From Akkermansiaceae bacterium (lineage in GTDB: Bacteria; Verrucomicrobiota; Verrucomicrobiia; Verrucomicrobiales; DEV007): a stretch of 64,000 bases of DNA. The position numbers were made by a program, and so were the translations under genes. Positions 1 to 8,166 of this stretch are shown here, one piece after another (the stretch's first letter is position 1; each line of letters opens with the position of its first letter). The stretch lies in NCBI GenBank assembly GCA_024233005.1, contig JACKQE010000014.1, forward strand, positions 92,430 to 156,429. The letters run 5' to 3'. A model generated the notes under the pieces. That model saw nothing but the letters and a program-made list of their open reading frames with translations. It was not told where the DNA came from and did no database searches.

Positions 1-763
1 TGTTGATGCCATACTTTTTGGCAAGGTCGTTTTGCCAGCCTTTGCCATCGAAATACTGGGGCCACGTCATTTTCTTCGTCTCGATGAAGGAAGTGAGACG
101 TCCTCGGTCATCATCCAAGGAGATGCCGATGACATCGAACCCTTTGTCGTGCCACTTTTCATAAGCGGCGAGCACGTTGGGAAGTTCCGCGACGCAAGGA
201 CCGCACCAGGTGGCCCAGAAATCGACCAGCACAACTTTGTCCTTCATCCCGGAAAGGTCGACATGGTGACCATTGAGGTCTTCGAAGGCGATTTCCATGG
301 TGTTCCCGGGCAATGGCATATTGAATTGACCGGCCAAACTTTCCAAGAACTGGGCGATTTGGCCCGCTGCCGGATGGGGCGCCAAATCGGCTTTCACTTT
401 GGCAAGAAATGCGAGCCCTTTATCCTTCTCGGCGGTTTGGAGATAGTGACCCATCAGGGGTTGGACGACTCCTCCGATCATTTCATCGAGATTGGCGTCG
501 ACGCCTTTGACCAGAAGGGCGTATTTTTGCTCTAGAATGGTGGCCAATTTGGGCGTGTCTCCCAGAACCAGAAGTCCTTTGGCGATGTGGTCGAGTGCTT
601 CCAGCTTGTCCGCCGCGTCTGGTTTGCTGGCGAGATACTGTTCCAAGGCCTCCACTTTTGCGGTTTCGTGCTTGGTGACGATATCGCGCGCGCTTTGAGC
701 TTGGCTGGTGGGGACGTGGCAGGACAGCAACGCAAAAACGGTGAGGAGGATTGGGGGCTTCAT
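1..763 (-). CDS. TlpA-like thioredoxin-family protein (3' end beyond window)
   Basis: Partial gene reading leftward out of the window. The ATG lies at 763-761 and the frame stays open to base 1. The product begins with a short hydrophobic signal peptide (about 23 residues, ending near SQAQS), so it is probably periplasmic or membrane-tethered. A helical region of about 140 residues follows, then a thioredoxin fold with the redox motif WCGPC at about residues 186-190 after VVLVDFWAT. This layout is typical of TlpA/ResA-like thiol-disulfide oxidoreductases that reduce cytochrome or other envelope proteins. The substrate cannot be told from the sequence, and the C-terminus is not in view. Confidence 0.85.
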   Translation of the reverse strand, partial: MKPPILLTVFALLSCHVPTSQAQSARDIVTKHETAKVEALEQYLASKPDAADKLEALDHIAKGLLVLGDTPKLATILEQKYALLVKGVDANLDEMIGGVVQPLMGHYLQTAEKDKGLAFLAKVKADLAPHPAAGQIAQFLESLAGQFNMPLPGNTMEIAFEDLNGHHVDLSGMKDKVVLVDFWATWCGPCVAELPNVLAAYEKWHDKGFDVIGISLDDDRGRLTSFIETKKMTWPQYFDGKGWQNDLAKKYGIN

Positions 764-825
764 GGTGGGGCTGGTCTTGGTCTTGGACTGGGATATGGAA
801 TGGATGGAAAGGGCGCGGCAGGTTG

Positions 826-1266
826 TCACAGAAACGAGCCAGCTCGGGAGGCGGCGGTGGGATTGCTGCTGGGGGAAGTCGTCGGCACTTCCAACCGTTG
901 CTGGAGTCCGTTGACGCTGACAATGTAGACTCCTGACGGCAGATTTGCCACTTCGAGAGGAATTCTTCGCTCAACCGGGACCTGCACCAGGCTGGGGGTG
1001 GCGCGTTTCGGCAGTATTTCCACCAAATCCACGGAAAGCCGGTATCCTTGGCGGCGTTGCCCGGGTTCCGCCAGGCTGGCGGACTCATTGGAAAGAAATC
1101 CCTTCACATCCAGCCAAGCCTCAAAATACCCTTGGCTGGAGGATGTTCCAATGACAAAGGAGTCCACTCGCAGGGGCTGTTGCAGGGTCTCTTTCCCTGT
1201 TTTACACGCTCCCGCTCCTACCAAAGAAAACGCCAGGGTGGATTTGAAAAGCAGACGTCGGGTCAT
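826..1266 (-). CDS. small secreted protein, possible lipoprotein
   Basis: 146 residues. The start ATG (1266-1264) overlaps the TGA of the upstream UDPGP gene as ATGA, so translation is probably coupled; a longer frame to 1338 lies inside that gene and was not used. The N-terminus MTRRLLFKSTLAFSLVGAGAC has a basic tip, a hydrophobic core and a Cys at residue 21. The residue at -3 from that Cys is Ala rather than the usual Leu, so lipidation is uncertain. The rest is a short beta-rich domain (SGVYIVSVNGLQQRLEV) resembling the end of secreted sorting-type domains, with a Ser/Ala-rich tail. No family recognised. Confidence 0.7.
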   Translation of the reverse strand: MTRRLLFKSTLAFSLVGAGACKTGKETLQQPLRVDSFVIGTSSSQGYFEAWLDVKGFLSNESASLAEPGQRRQGYRLSVDLVEILPKRATPSLVQVPVERRIPLEVANLPSGVYIVSVNGLQQRLEVPTTSPSSNPTAASRAGSFL

Positions 1267-2729
1267 GGCGCGCTGAAAGGTTGTGGTCCCAAAACGACAC
1301 CTGCCTCGAGGCGTGGCGGGGTGGGCAAATCTCGCCAAGATTTCTCGAAGGAATCGGAATCATCGCCGAAAAACGGGGAGACTTCCACTGGGAATTCAGG
1401 AATGCCGGAGGAGTCGCAGGGGATTTTCCCGCCCGCGCGAAGGATCCACTGGGCAAACAGCCGAAGCTGGTCGGCTCGGCAGGTCTCCGGGGAATCCAAT
1501 CCGTCCGCATTTTTCACTGGGCTGAATTCTTCCTCGCGCAGCGTTTCGACAAGGATCGGGTTTTTTGCCGCCGGGAGCGCGTCGAAGACAAACATTTCAA
1601 ACTTGTGGGCATTGGGCTCCGATGGATTCACCAACATTCCATCTTCTCCGATGTGGGGCACTTTTTTGTGAGCCAGATGAAATGGCAAGGCTGTCCCTGT
1701 TTCCGCGCCGCCTGCGCGGGCGGCGAAATCCCGTGAGAAGAGGTGGATGGCGATGCTGCCAGCCCGGTAAAGCAACTGGCCATCGGTGTCGGTGGCCGTT
1801 GCCAGCTCCGGGGGAAGGTCACTGTACTCGAGCACTCCAAGCTTCCCTGAAAGGGTGGCAAACACTCCCACTTTTTCATCCGGGGACCTTTTGGGGACCA
1901 TTTTACTGGTCATTTCGGAGTCGTGAAGCAGATGAAATCCGATGAAGGCGGGGTCAATGCAGCGCACCATCGGATTGTCGACTTGAAAGTAACTGATCAG
2001 GTCAATCCCAAGAGCTTCCATCTCGGCAATGGCTCCGGAACGAACCAGGGCGCGCAGCGACCCTCCGTGGCCATCAGGACTGAGAGCGATTTCATCTTTG
2101 GCGGTCATCAAAATATGGCCTTTGGAATCAACGGCAGGCATGGATCCCTGAGGGAAAAACCGGACCTGGTTCTGTGAGAGCCCAAAGAAGTGGTGTCGGT
2201 CAAAAAAGTCCGTCGTGGCCTGGTGGTTCATTGGGGAAGTCATGATGAACCACGGAATGATCTTCCCATAGCGTTGCGAAGCGACGAGGATTTTTTCCGC
2301 GAAGACTTGGAACAAGCACTTGCCCAAGACGGGGGTCACCGGGAATGATCCCTTGGGGCCTTCAAATCCCAACCGGGTGCCCTGTCCTCCCGCCACGGTG
2401 AAGGCGGCAACCTTGCCGGCTCGCAACGCTTCTTCACCCCGCTGCCGAGCCTCCCGCCAATCTTCCGAAGATCCTCCATGCCGGGGCAGGGGAATGTATC
2501 CGGGGGGGGAGAGCTCGCCAAAAGGAGGAGGGGCGTCATCTGGGGAGGTGACCATGGACTTCACCAAACGGTCCAATTCCCCGAGATCGATCCGGGCGGC
2601 CTCCTCGGCCAGTTTTGCCTTTTGTCCTGGAGAGAGGTCGTTCCAGTGGGCAAACACGTGGGACTGACCGTGTTGATGGAAACGGTTTCGCAGCGTTTCG
2701 ATGTCGGCAGGGAACGGGGGCATATCCAC
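1263..2729 (-). CDS. UDPGP-family nucleotidyltransferase (UDP-GlcNAc / UDP-sugar pyrophosphorylase type)
   Basis: 488 residues. It carries the nucleotide-binding signature AGGQGTRLGFEGPKG near residue 97, followed by the KCLFQVFAEKI segment, IPWFIMTSPMNH and FFPQGSMPAVD, all in the order seen in eukaryote-type UDP-N-acetylglucosamine pyrophosphorylases and UDP-glucose pyrophosphorylases. The reaction is sugar-1-phosphate plus UTP to UDP-sugar plus PPi. Which sugar is used cannot be fixed from sequence; the GGQGTRLG form favours the UAP branch. The start is GTG at 2729, with ATG two codons later as an alternative; GGAG lies upstream of both. It follows proC by 2 bp and precedes a coupled lipoprotein-like gene, forming a three-gene operon. 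Confidence 0.9.
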   Translation of the reverse strand: MDMPPFPADIETLRNRFHQHGQSHVFAHWNDLSPGQKAKLAEEAARIDLGELDRLVKSMVTSPDDAPPPFGELSPPGYIPLPRHGGSSEDWREARQRGEEALRAGKVAAFTVAGGQGTRLGFEGPKGSFPVTPVLGKCLFQVFAEKILVASQRYGKIIPWFIMTSPMNHQATTDFFDRHHFFGLSQNQVRFFPQGSMPAVDSKGHILMTAKDEIALSPDGHGGSLRALVRSGAIAEMEALGIDLISYFQVDNPMVRCIDPAFIGFHLLHDSEMTSKMVPKRSPDEKVGVFATLSGKLGVLEYSDLPPELATATDTDGQLLYRAGSIAIHLFSRDFAARAGGAETGTALPFHLAHKKVPHIGEDGMLVNPSEPNAHKFEMFVFDALPAAKNPILVETLREEEFSPVKNADGLDSPETCRADQLRLFAQWILRAGGKIPCDSSGIPEFPVEVSPFFGDDSDSFEKSWRDLPTPPRLEAGVVLGPQPFSAP

Positions 2730-2731
2730 AA

Positions 2732-3535
2732 TTACTGATCTCCGAGTTCCAAGGATCGACGGTGGGCCGCGCCCATGGCCCGCCGGACAATGTCGTCAAA
2801 GTGGTCCGACCGCAACGATTCCAATGCGGCAAACGTGGTCCCTCCCGGACTGGTCACATTTTCCCTAAGTTTGGCAGGTGTTTCCCTGGTGGAAAGGAGC
2901 AACTCAGCGGCTCCGGCCACGGTATGGGCGGCCAGATGCAAAGCCGTGGTTTCATCCAAACCGACGTCCTGTCCGCCTTTGACGAGCGATTCGATCAGGA
3001 AAAAAATGTAAGCGGGTCCGCTGCCGCTGAGTGCCGTCACGGCATCCAATTGAGGTTCGGTGACCTCGGTGACGAAACCCACGGATTCAAGCAGCGTTCC
3101 GGTCAAGGAGGCATCCTCCGCCGTCGCCGTGCTGCCTCTGGCGAAGGCCGAGGCCCCGCGTTGGACCATCGCCGGCGTGTTGGGCATGACTCGGATGACC
3201 CGGTGGCGGTTGCCGGATCCGTTTTCGATGGCCGCGATGCGGATGCCGGCAGCGATGGAAATGAGTAGGCGGGGAGGTCCCTCCCATTGTCTGATTTCTT
3301 CCAGCAATGCGGGAAATGTCTGTGGTTTGATGCAAAGTAGGACGGCGTCGGAAGCTGCCAGGACTTCAGAATTGCTGGCAGCCGAGGCAACGCCGTAACT
3401 GGTGGAAACGGCTTCCTGGGCGGCCGCAACGGCATCATGGACAACCACCGATTCCGGCTTGCAGACTCCGGATTTCAAGACCCCCGCGAGCAATGCCGAG
3501 CCCATTTTACCGCATCCAATGATTCCAAGTCTCAT
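2732..3535 (-). CDS. proC: pyrroline-5-carboxylate reductase
   Basis: 267 residues, normal length for ProC. The N-terminal Rossmann motif is GIIGCGKMGSAL, followed by CIKPQ and the VMPNTPAMV segment. The C-terminal dimer/active-site helix carries LSGSGPAYIFFLIESL. It reduces 1-pyrroline-5-carboxylate to proline with NAD(P)H in the cytoplasm, the last step of proline synthesis. It is the first gene of the operon with the UDPGP gene and a small secreted protein. Upstream, a weak TATTAA box lies nine bases before the ATG, so any leader would be very short. Confidence 0.97.
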   Translation of the reverse strand: MRLGIIGCGKMGSALLAGVLKSGVCKPESVVVHDAVAAAQEAVSTSYGVASAASNSEVLAASDAVLLCIKPQTFPALLEEIRQWEGPPRLLISIAAGIRIAAIENGSGNRHRVIRVMPNTPAMVQRGASAFARGSTATAEDASLTGTLLESVGFVTEVTEPQLDAVTALSGSGPAYIFFLIESLVKGGQDVGLDETTALHLAAHTVAGAAELLLSTRETPAKLRENVTSPGGTTFAALESLRSDHFDDIVRRAMGAAHRRSLELGDQ

Positions 3536-3593
3536 AGACGCTCGTTAATACAGGTTTGATTGAAGTCTAGAAATAAATGGATTCCATCAGGCC

Positions 3594-4067
3594 TTATTCC
3601 GGTGCCTTCCATCCTCCTTCCCGGCAGATGATGTCAAAATGCTTTTTTTCTACCGGCATCACGGAGAGGCGGTTACCCCGGCGCAGGGTCAGAAGCTCCT
3701 CCAATTCGGGCATCGACTTCATTTTCGCCAAGCTCACGAAACGGGGAAAGCGGGCCTGATAGGTCACGTCCACCATGAACCATCTGGGATGATCGGGGGT
3801 GGATTTCGGATCGAAGTAATCGCTCTGAGGATCCCAGGAGGTTGCGTCTGGGTACGCTGTCCGGCTGATTTTCATGACCCCGGCGATGCCGGGCTCGGGG
3901 CAATTGGAATGGTAAAAGAGCCCCAGTTCGCCTATTTCCATGGATTGCATGAAATTGCGGGCTTGGTAGTTGCGCACCCCATTCCAGGGCTCGGTTTGCC
4001 GGGGGCGTTTTTTCAAATCACTGAAAGAAAAGACGTCCGGCTCGGATTTCATCAGCCAGTAATTCAT
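3594..4067 (-). CDS. EVE domain protein (modified-base binding fold)
   Basis: 157 residues from the ATG at 4067, chosen because EVE proteins start MNYWLMKSEPD; a frame extension to 4136 looks non-coding. The domain spans the whole protein. Visible family marks are KSEPDVFSFSDL, WNGVRNYQARNFM, GLFYHSNC, GIAGVMKI and the PRWFMVDV strand. EVE domains share the PUA/YTH-like fold and are thought to bind modified bases in DNA or RNA; in bacteria they are often stand-alone and sometimes near restriction systems, but none is visible here. No convincing Shine-Dalgarno site precedes it. Confidence 0.9.
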   Translation of the reverse strand: MNYWLMKSEPDVFSFSDLKKRPRQTEPWNGVRNYQARNFMQSMEIGELGLFYHSNCPEPGIAGVMKISRTAYPDATSWDPQSDYFDPKSTPDHPRWFMVDVTYQARFPRFVSLAKMKSMPELEELLTLRRGNRLSVMPVEKKHFDIICREGGWKAPE

Positions 4068-4101
4068 GGATTGGGGGGAGATGAAAATGGGAATGTCGTG
4101 G

Positions 4102-5274
4102 TCAACTGCCCAGAGCCTGTCGCAGGACAGGGGCAAACACTTCTGACTGTCTGACGAACCCTAAATCATTGGGATGGGAACCATCGGTGGTGCCTTCGTC
4201 ATCGCGCCCAAGCAGGTCATCCCCCTTGAGGTAATGAAGGTGGCCCACTTTGGCCTCCACCAGAGTGTCATAAGCATGAATCAGGGCGGATCGGCTGGTC
4301 TCATGGCGTTCCCGGGAACTTCGACGGATCCAGGCATTCGCGTAGGTTCGGTCTTCCACGAGGATGATGGGTGTTTCCGACCGGACTTGTCGGATCAGCT
4401 GAACCAAAGGCACGGTCCGTTCGGCGACCTGCTTCGCCTCCATATTGGGGAGGCAATCGATGACGTATGCGGCGGCATCCACTTCGGTGAGCAGGGCGCC
4501 GACCTCCGGATCCATGGTCCCATTGCCCGAAAAGCCGAGATTGATCACAGGGCGGTCCAACATCCTTCCCAGAATGGCGGTGTGGCACATGCCCGGACGG
4601 GAAGCGCAGGCGCCATGGGTAATGGAGGTCCCGTAAAAGACGATCGGCTTGAGCCGACGGGGGGAGATGGGTTCGAATTTTGACTTCTCAGCAACGCCGA
4701 ACTCCAGAGAGTCGATCCCGTTGTAAAGAGGCAGGTAGGCAGAGAAGACACGGTTGGCGTGATCCAGTCCGCTGGTCAGTTTTCCTGATTGGGACAGAGA
4801 ATCCCCGGTTTTGCTATTACCGGGCCGAAAAACGTCCACCCATCGCCAATGGGCTTTTTCGTCCATGGCATAGAGATCGATGCCACTGACCCCGGTCGCA
4901 GGCATGTGCGGCATATCCAAGTTGGCGGAAGTCAGCTTGTAACGGACATGGATCTCCTGAGCGTCGGTGCGGAAACGGGTCAGCATTCCCGCGCTGTGTT
5001 GGCTCAAGTTCCAGACGGGTTCCCTGACGACTCCCCTGGCCTTGCCCGGAAGACGGGCGTAAAAGCGGTCCATGGCCTCACTGGCCCAACCTCTCCCTTC
5101 CACTCCCCATGACTGAACGTCAAACCAAGCGATACCATTTTCCACTTTGGGAGCGTGAGGTGGCGGCAGCACCGCATTCTCGGAAAGAAGCTCGCCGGGC
5201 AGCACCGCCAAGGCGGTGCCTTGGGCAAGGTGCATCAAAAATCGACGGCGGGTGGAGAAGTCGACAGGGCTCAT
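4102..5274 (-). CDS. secreted SGNH/GDSL hydrolase with GxDLY N-terminal domain
   Basis: 390 residues from ATG 5274; an alternative TTG lies at 5322. A Tat-like leader (STRRRFLMHLAQ) gives export. The middle carries TGVSGIDLYAM, matching the GxDLY domain that precedes some SGNH hydrolases. The catalytic domain has FYGTSITHGAC (block I Ser), NLGFSGNG (Gly/Asn oxyanion blocks) and DGSHPNDLGF (Asp-His block V). It is therefore probably an exported carbohydrate or lipid esterase. It lies 34 bp before the EVE gene on the same strand; no carbohydrate-active neighbours reveal the substrate. Confidence 0.88.
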   Translation of the reverse strand: MSPVDFSTRRRFLMHLAQGTALAVLPGELLSENAVLPPPHAPKVENGIAWFDVQSWGVEGRGWASEAMDRFYARLPGKARGVVREPVWNLSQHSAGMLTRFRTDAQEIHVRYKLTSANLDMPHMPATGVSGIDLYAMDEKAHWRWVDVFRPGNSKTGDSLSQSGKLTSGLDHANRVFSAYLPLYNGIDSLEFGVAEKSKFEPISPRRLKPIVFYGTSITHGACASRPGMCHTAILGRMLDRPVINLGFSGNGTMDPEVGALLTEVDAAAYVIDCLPNMEAKQVAERTVPLVQLIRQVRSETPIILVEDRTYANAWIRRSSRERHETSRSALIHAYDTLVEAKVGHLHYLKGDDLLGRDDEGTTDGSHPNDLGFVRQSEVFAPVLRQALGS

Positions 5275-5385
5275 AATGATTGGATTCTCAAACGAATTGA
5301 AGCATGGCGGAAGTTTTGGCAAGGATCAAGTCCTCCTTGGATGGGACAGCGTTGCAAATAAGCTTGGTTGTGGCTTGTTCGACGC

Positions 5386-6297
5386 ATGATCAATGCCACA
5401 CCGCCCCGGGTCTCCACGCTTGACCTGGGATTTCAACATCTCCCGCAGCTGGTTGCCGCCTTTTCTGTGGAAGGGCCATCGGGGGTCGTTTTGATCGAGA
5501 CCGGCCCGATGTCCACGCTGCCCACTCTTCTGGAGGCGTTGCAAAGCCAAGGCCTGCAACCCAGTGACATCTCCGCGGTATTGGTAACCCACATTCATCT
5601 GGATCATGCTGGCGCGGCCGGTTGGTGGGCCCAGCGAGGGGTGCCAGTTTATGTTCATCCTTTGGGCAAGCGGCATCTCATAGATCCTTCCCGGCTGATG
5701 GAGAGCGCCCGCATGGTCTACGGAGACGCCTTGCACTCCCTGTGGGGAGAAATGCTCCCGGCGCCGCCGGAGATGGTCCAGGAGGTCGCCGACGAGGGAG
5801 TGGTTGAAGTCGCCGGCTTGACTTTTCGCGCCTGGGATACGCCAGGACATGCGAAGCATCATCATGCCTGGATTCTGGGAGATCTGGCCTTCACCGGGGA
5901 TGTGGCCGGGGTCAGGCTTCCCGGATATGATTTTCTGGGCGTCACCAGTGCTCCGCCACAGTTTGATCTTGAACCGTATCTGGCTTCCATCTCCCGACTG
6001 CGGAACCATGGATTGAAGAAGTTGTATTTAACGCACTTCGGTGAGGTCAGTGATGTGGAGGACCATTTGGAGGCCTATGCTCGTTGCGTTGCCAGCGCCT
6101 CCCGCATGGTCAAAGAATACCGGGACGCGGGATTTCACGATCAGGCCTCTCTGCAGATCGCTTACCGGGCGTGGGTGATGGAACGAGCCTTCCAAAATGG
6201 CCTGCCTCCGGAGGCGTTCCGGCTCTATGAGGCGGCCAATCCTTCCGATATGTGCGCCGATGGCCTTCGCCTCTATTGGGAGAAAATGGAAAAGTGA
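5386..6297 (+). CDS. MBL-fold metallo-hydrolase
   Basis: 303 residues from the ATG at 5386; an in-frame TTG at 5368 is less likely. The metallo-beta-lactamase zinc motif is THIHLDHAG, followed by HPLGKRHLIDP, a metal-ligand His in DTPGHAKHHHAW, the bridging Asp in FTGDVAGVR and LTHFGEV near the C-terminus. The spacing fits glyoxalase-II-like or general MBL hydrolases. It is cytoplasmic, with no signal peptide. The substrate is unknown. It is transcribed divergently from the SGNH hydrolase. Confidence 0.88.
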   Translation: MINATPPRVSTLDLGFQHLPQLVAAFSVEGPSGVVLIETGPMSTLPTLLEALQSQGLQPSDISAVLVTHIHLDHAGAAGWWAQRGVPVYVHPLGKRHLIDPSRLMESARMVYGDALHSLWGEMLPAPPEMVQEVADEGVVEVAGLTFRAWDTPGHAKHHHAWILGDLAFTGDVAGVRLPGYDFLGVTSAPPQFDLEPYLASISRLRNHGLKKLYLTHFGEVSDVEDHLEAYARCVASASRMVKEYRDAGFHDQASLQIAYRAWVMERAFQNGLPPEAFRLYEAANPSDMCADGLRLYWEKMEK

Positions 6298-6358
6298 TGT
6301 GGATGAAATAACTCGACTTTTTTGGGGCGACTGGCATTGGTAAAGGGTTCTTGCGCCC

Positions 6359-7120
6359 ATGAAATGCCCCTTTGTTTGCCTCCTTTGCTCTGTTCTGCTG
6401 TTCTCGGCCAGCAATAGTGTGGCTCAAGGCACAGACCAAGCAAAGAGTGTCCCTCTCAGCGCCGCCAAGGAGCCTGTGGCCCAATTGGCTTATCTGGATT
6501 TGCTGCGCCTTGCAGGCAACGGAGGCGCGCAGCCGGCCGGAGGCAAGGAGGACGCCACGAGCCATCGCATGCTGATTTCCAGCAACACTGGCGTCGATGT
6601 GGGCAGCATCCAATTGCATTTTGCCACGCGGCAAGGTCCGGTTCAGGTGCCGATTGATGGACAGGGGTTCTTCGTGATACCTGAAAACGAAGTCTGGAAA
6701 CAGGAGAATCCTTTCCTCGTTAGCAATCAACCCAAAGGCAGCCTGCAGATTCGGGTCATGGTTCCGTTGCCAGAACCGGCTCCGGAGGATGTTCCCAAAG
6801 TCGTCGACGGGAAAATCAAATACCGGGCACTGTTTGAGACGGTATTGAAAATGACGCGCACCCTTCGCGGAGTCGATCCGAAGATCGGGGCTCCTGGCAG
6901 TTCTGAATTTGCGGTTGAATTGGTTGTCGGAGACCATCCGGTAAAAATATTGAGAGGCTTGGGGGCTCGGACTCTGCCGGCATGGAAAGGCAGCGTATGG
7001 ATGGTTTTTGACCCGGTGCTTCATCAGGAAGATCCTGAAATCGAGGTCCCGCCCAACGCTGAGGTTCGACTCAGGCTGGTGCCGGCGGAGGTCGCCAAAA
7101 AAATTCGTGACCGGTTTTGA
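6359..7120 (+). CDS. secreted protein of unknown function
   Basis: 253 residues. The leader MKCPFVCLLCSVLLFSASNS with predicted cleavage near VAQG indicates export. The mature part is beta-rich: MLISSNTGVDVGSIQLHFATRQG, then a segment with QGFFVIPENEVWKQENPFLV and repeated strand-like stretches. I do not recognise the family. The next gene begins 31 bp downstream and also encodes a secreted protein, and an outer-membrane TpsB-type transporter follows, so the three may be co-expressed. No disulfide pattern or catalytic motif stands out. Confidence 0.8.
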   Translation: MKCPFVCLLCSVLLFSASNSVAQGTDQAKSVPLSAAKEPVAQLAYLDLLRLAGNGGAQPAGGKEDATSHRMLISSNTGVDVGSIQLHFATRQGPVQVPIDGQGFFVIPENEVWKQENPFLVSNQPKGSLQIRVMVPLPEPAPEDVPKVVDGKIKYRALFETVLKMTRTLRGVDPKIGAPGSSEFAVELVVGDHPVKILRGLGARTLPAWKGSVWMVFDPVLHQEDPEIEVPPNAEVRLRLVPAEVAKKIRDRF

Positions 7121-7151
7121 GTCCGACAATCATGCAATTCAGGATGCCATC

Positions 7152-8003
7152 ATGATCTCCCCTCTTTTGTTTCGCCCCGTTTGGGTGCTGCTGGCAGCCC
7201 TTTTGGTCCCTGCTCTATCGAGAGCGGAAGTGGAATTGGTTTATGGCAAGGAGGGAAAAAATGGGGCCAAGGGAGAAGCTGTGCAAAATCTCCATATCAA
7301 AGACGGGCTCCTCGTCATCGAAACGCCAGGAACCGGTCAGTCCATGCTTTTCTCGCACAAAGCCGGGCGGATTTGGATTGTGAACCAGAAATCGAAATCT
7401 TACACGCCGATTGATCCAGAAATCGCCTCCAAAGTGGCAGAGAGGCTTTTGTCGGCAGAGAACGCCAAAATTGAAGCGATTGAAAAGAAAGTAGCGGGAC
7501 TTCCAGCGGCTGAAAGGGAGCAATACCGGGAAGTAATCGATCAGCTGCACGCCGCCAAAGAGCGACGCCATGCCGCTGAAAAAGCTCCCCAAACAACTTA
7601 TAAGGAAGCTGGCCCGGCAAAACTTGGCGACCAGTCGGTTGAAAAGGTGGAGGCATGGGAAGGGGATCTACTGAAATGTGTCTATTCGCTGGCTCCAATT
7701 AATCAAGTGGGGGTGGTTCCTCAAGATTTTGAGGTTCTTCGTGAATTTCAGAAATTTTTGGCCAAAGTCATTGCAGGATTACCGGCGCATCTGCGTGGAG
7801 CTTTTGGCGATTTCGATTTGCTGGCATCAGATGGTCCGTCTGGGGGCAGAATTCCTGTTCGCGTCGTCTATCAGGATGGTGAACGTCGAGGTTCCGTGCA
7901 AACCCTGCTGGAAAGTCTTCCGGAATCCCGGAACGCAAAACTATTTGCGGTGCCGTCGGATTTTGCGGAAAAGCCTCTCCTTTCCGAAGACGGGACCCGA
8001 TGA
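7152..8003 (+). CDS. secreted protein with central coiled coil, unknown function
   Basis: 283 residues from ATG 7152, preceded by AGGA; a longer frame starting at 7008 overlaps the previous gene and is rejected. Signal peptide: FRPVWVLLAALLVPALSRAE. The N-terminal part (QSMLFSHKAGRIWIVNQKSKSYTPID) resembles small periplasmic domains that sense or bind ligands, for example the DUF4412-like group, but the match is only a hunch. Residues of about 90-160 are charged and helical (coiled-coil-like, rich in E, K, A). The C-terminal part is mixed alpha/beta. It sits in a row of exported proteins before the TpsB gene. Confidence 0.78.
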   Translation: MISPLLFRPVWVLLAALLVPALSRAEVELVYGKEGKNGAKGEAVQNLHIKDGLLVIETPGTGQSMLFSHKAGRIWIVNQKSKSYTPIDPEIASKVAERLLSAENAKIEAIEKKVAGLPAAEREQYREVIDQLHAAKERRHAAEKAPQTTYKEAGPAKLGDQSVEKVEAWEGDLLKCVYSLAPINQVGVVPQDFEVLREFQKFLAKVIAGLPAHLRGAFGDFDLLASDGPSGGRIPVRVVYQDGERRGSVQTLLESLPESRNAKLFAVPSDFAEKPLLSEDGTR

Positions 8004-8166
8004 GCTTCAGAAGTACGCAATTTTGAGAAAACTCGGAAAAACAGAAAAGGGGCTTGACCTTGAGGGGATTTTTCGCAAGAAGTGGCAGGTATTTCGGAAA
8101 AAAGACTTTCAATTCGGGGGGCAACCATGATATGCCCTCCTTGCAGACAGATTTTACCAATCCCAA

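Noticed and set aside
6110..7129. 339-codon minus-strand frame
   Set aside because: Mirror of the MBL hydrolase end and secreted gene; no family motif.
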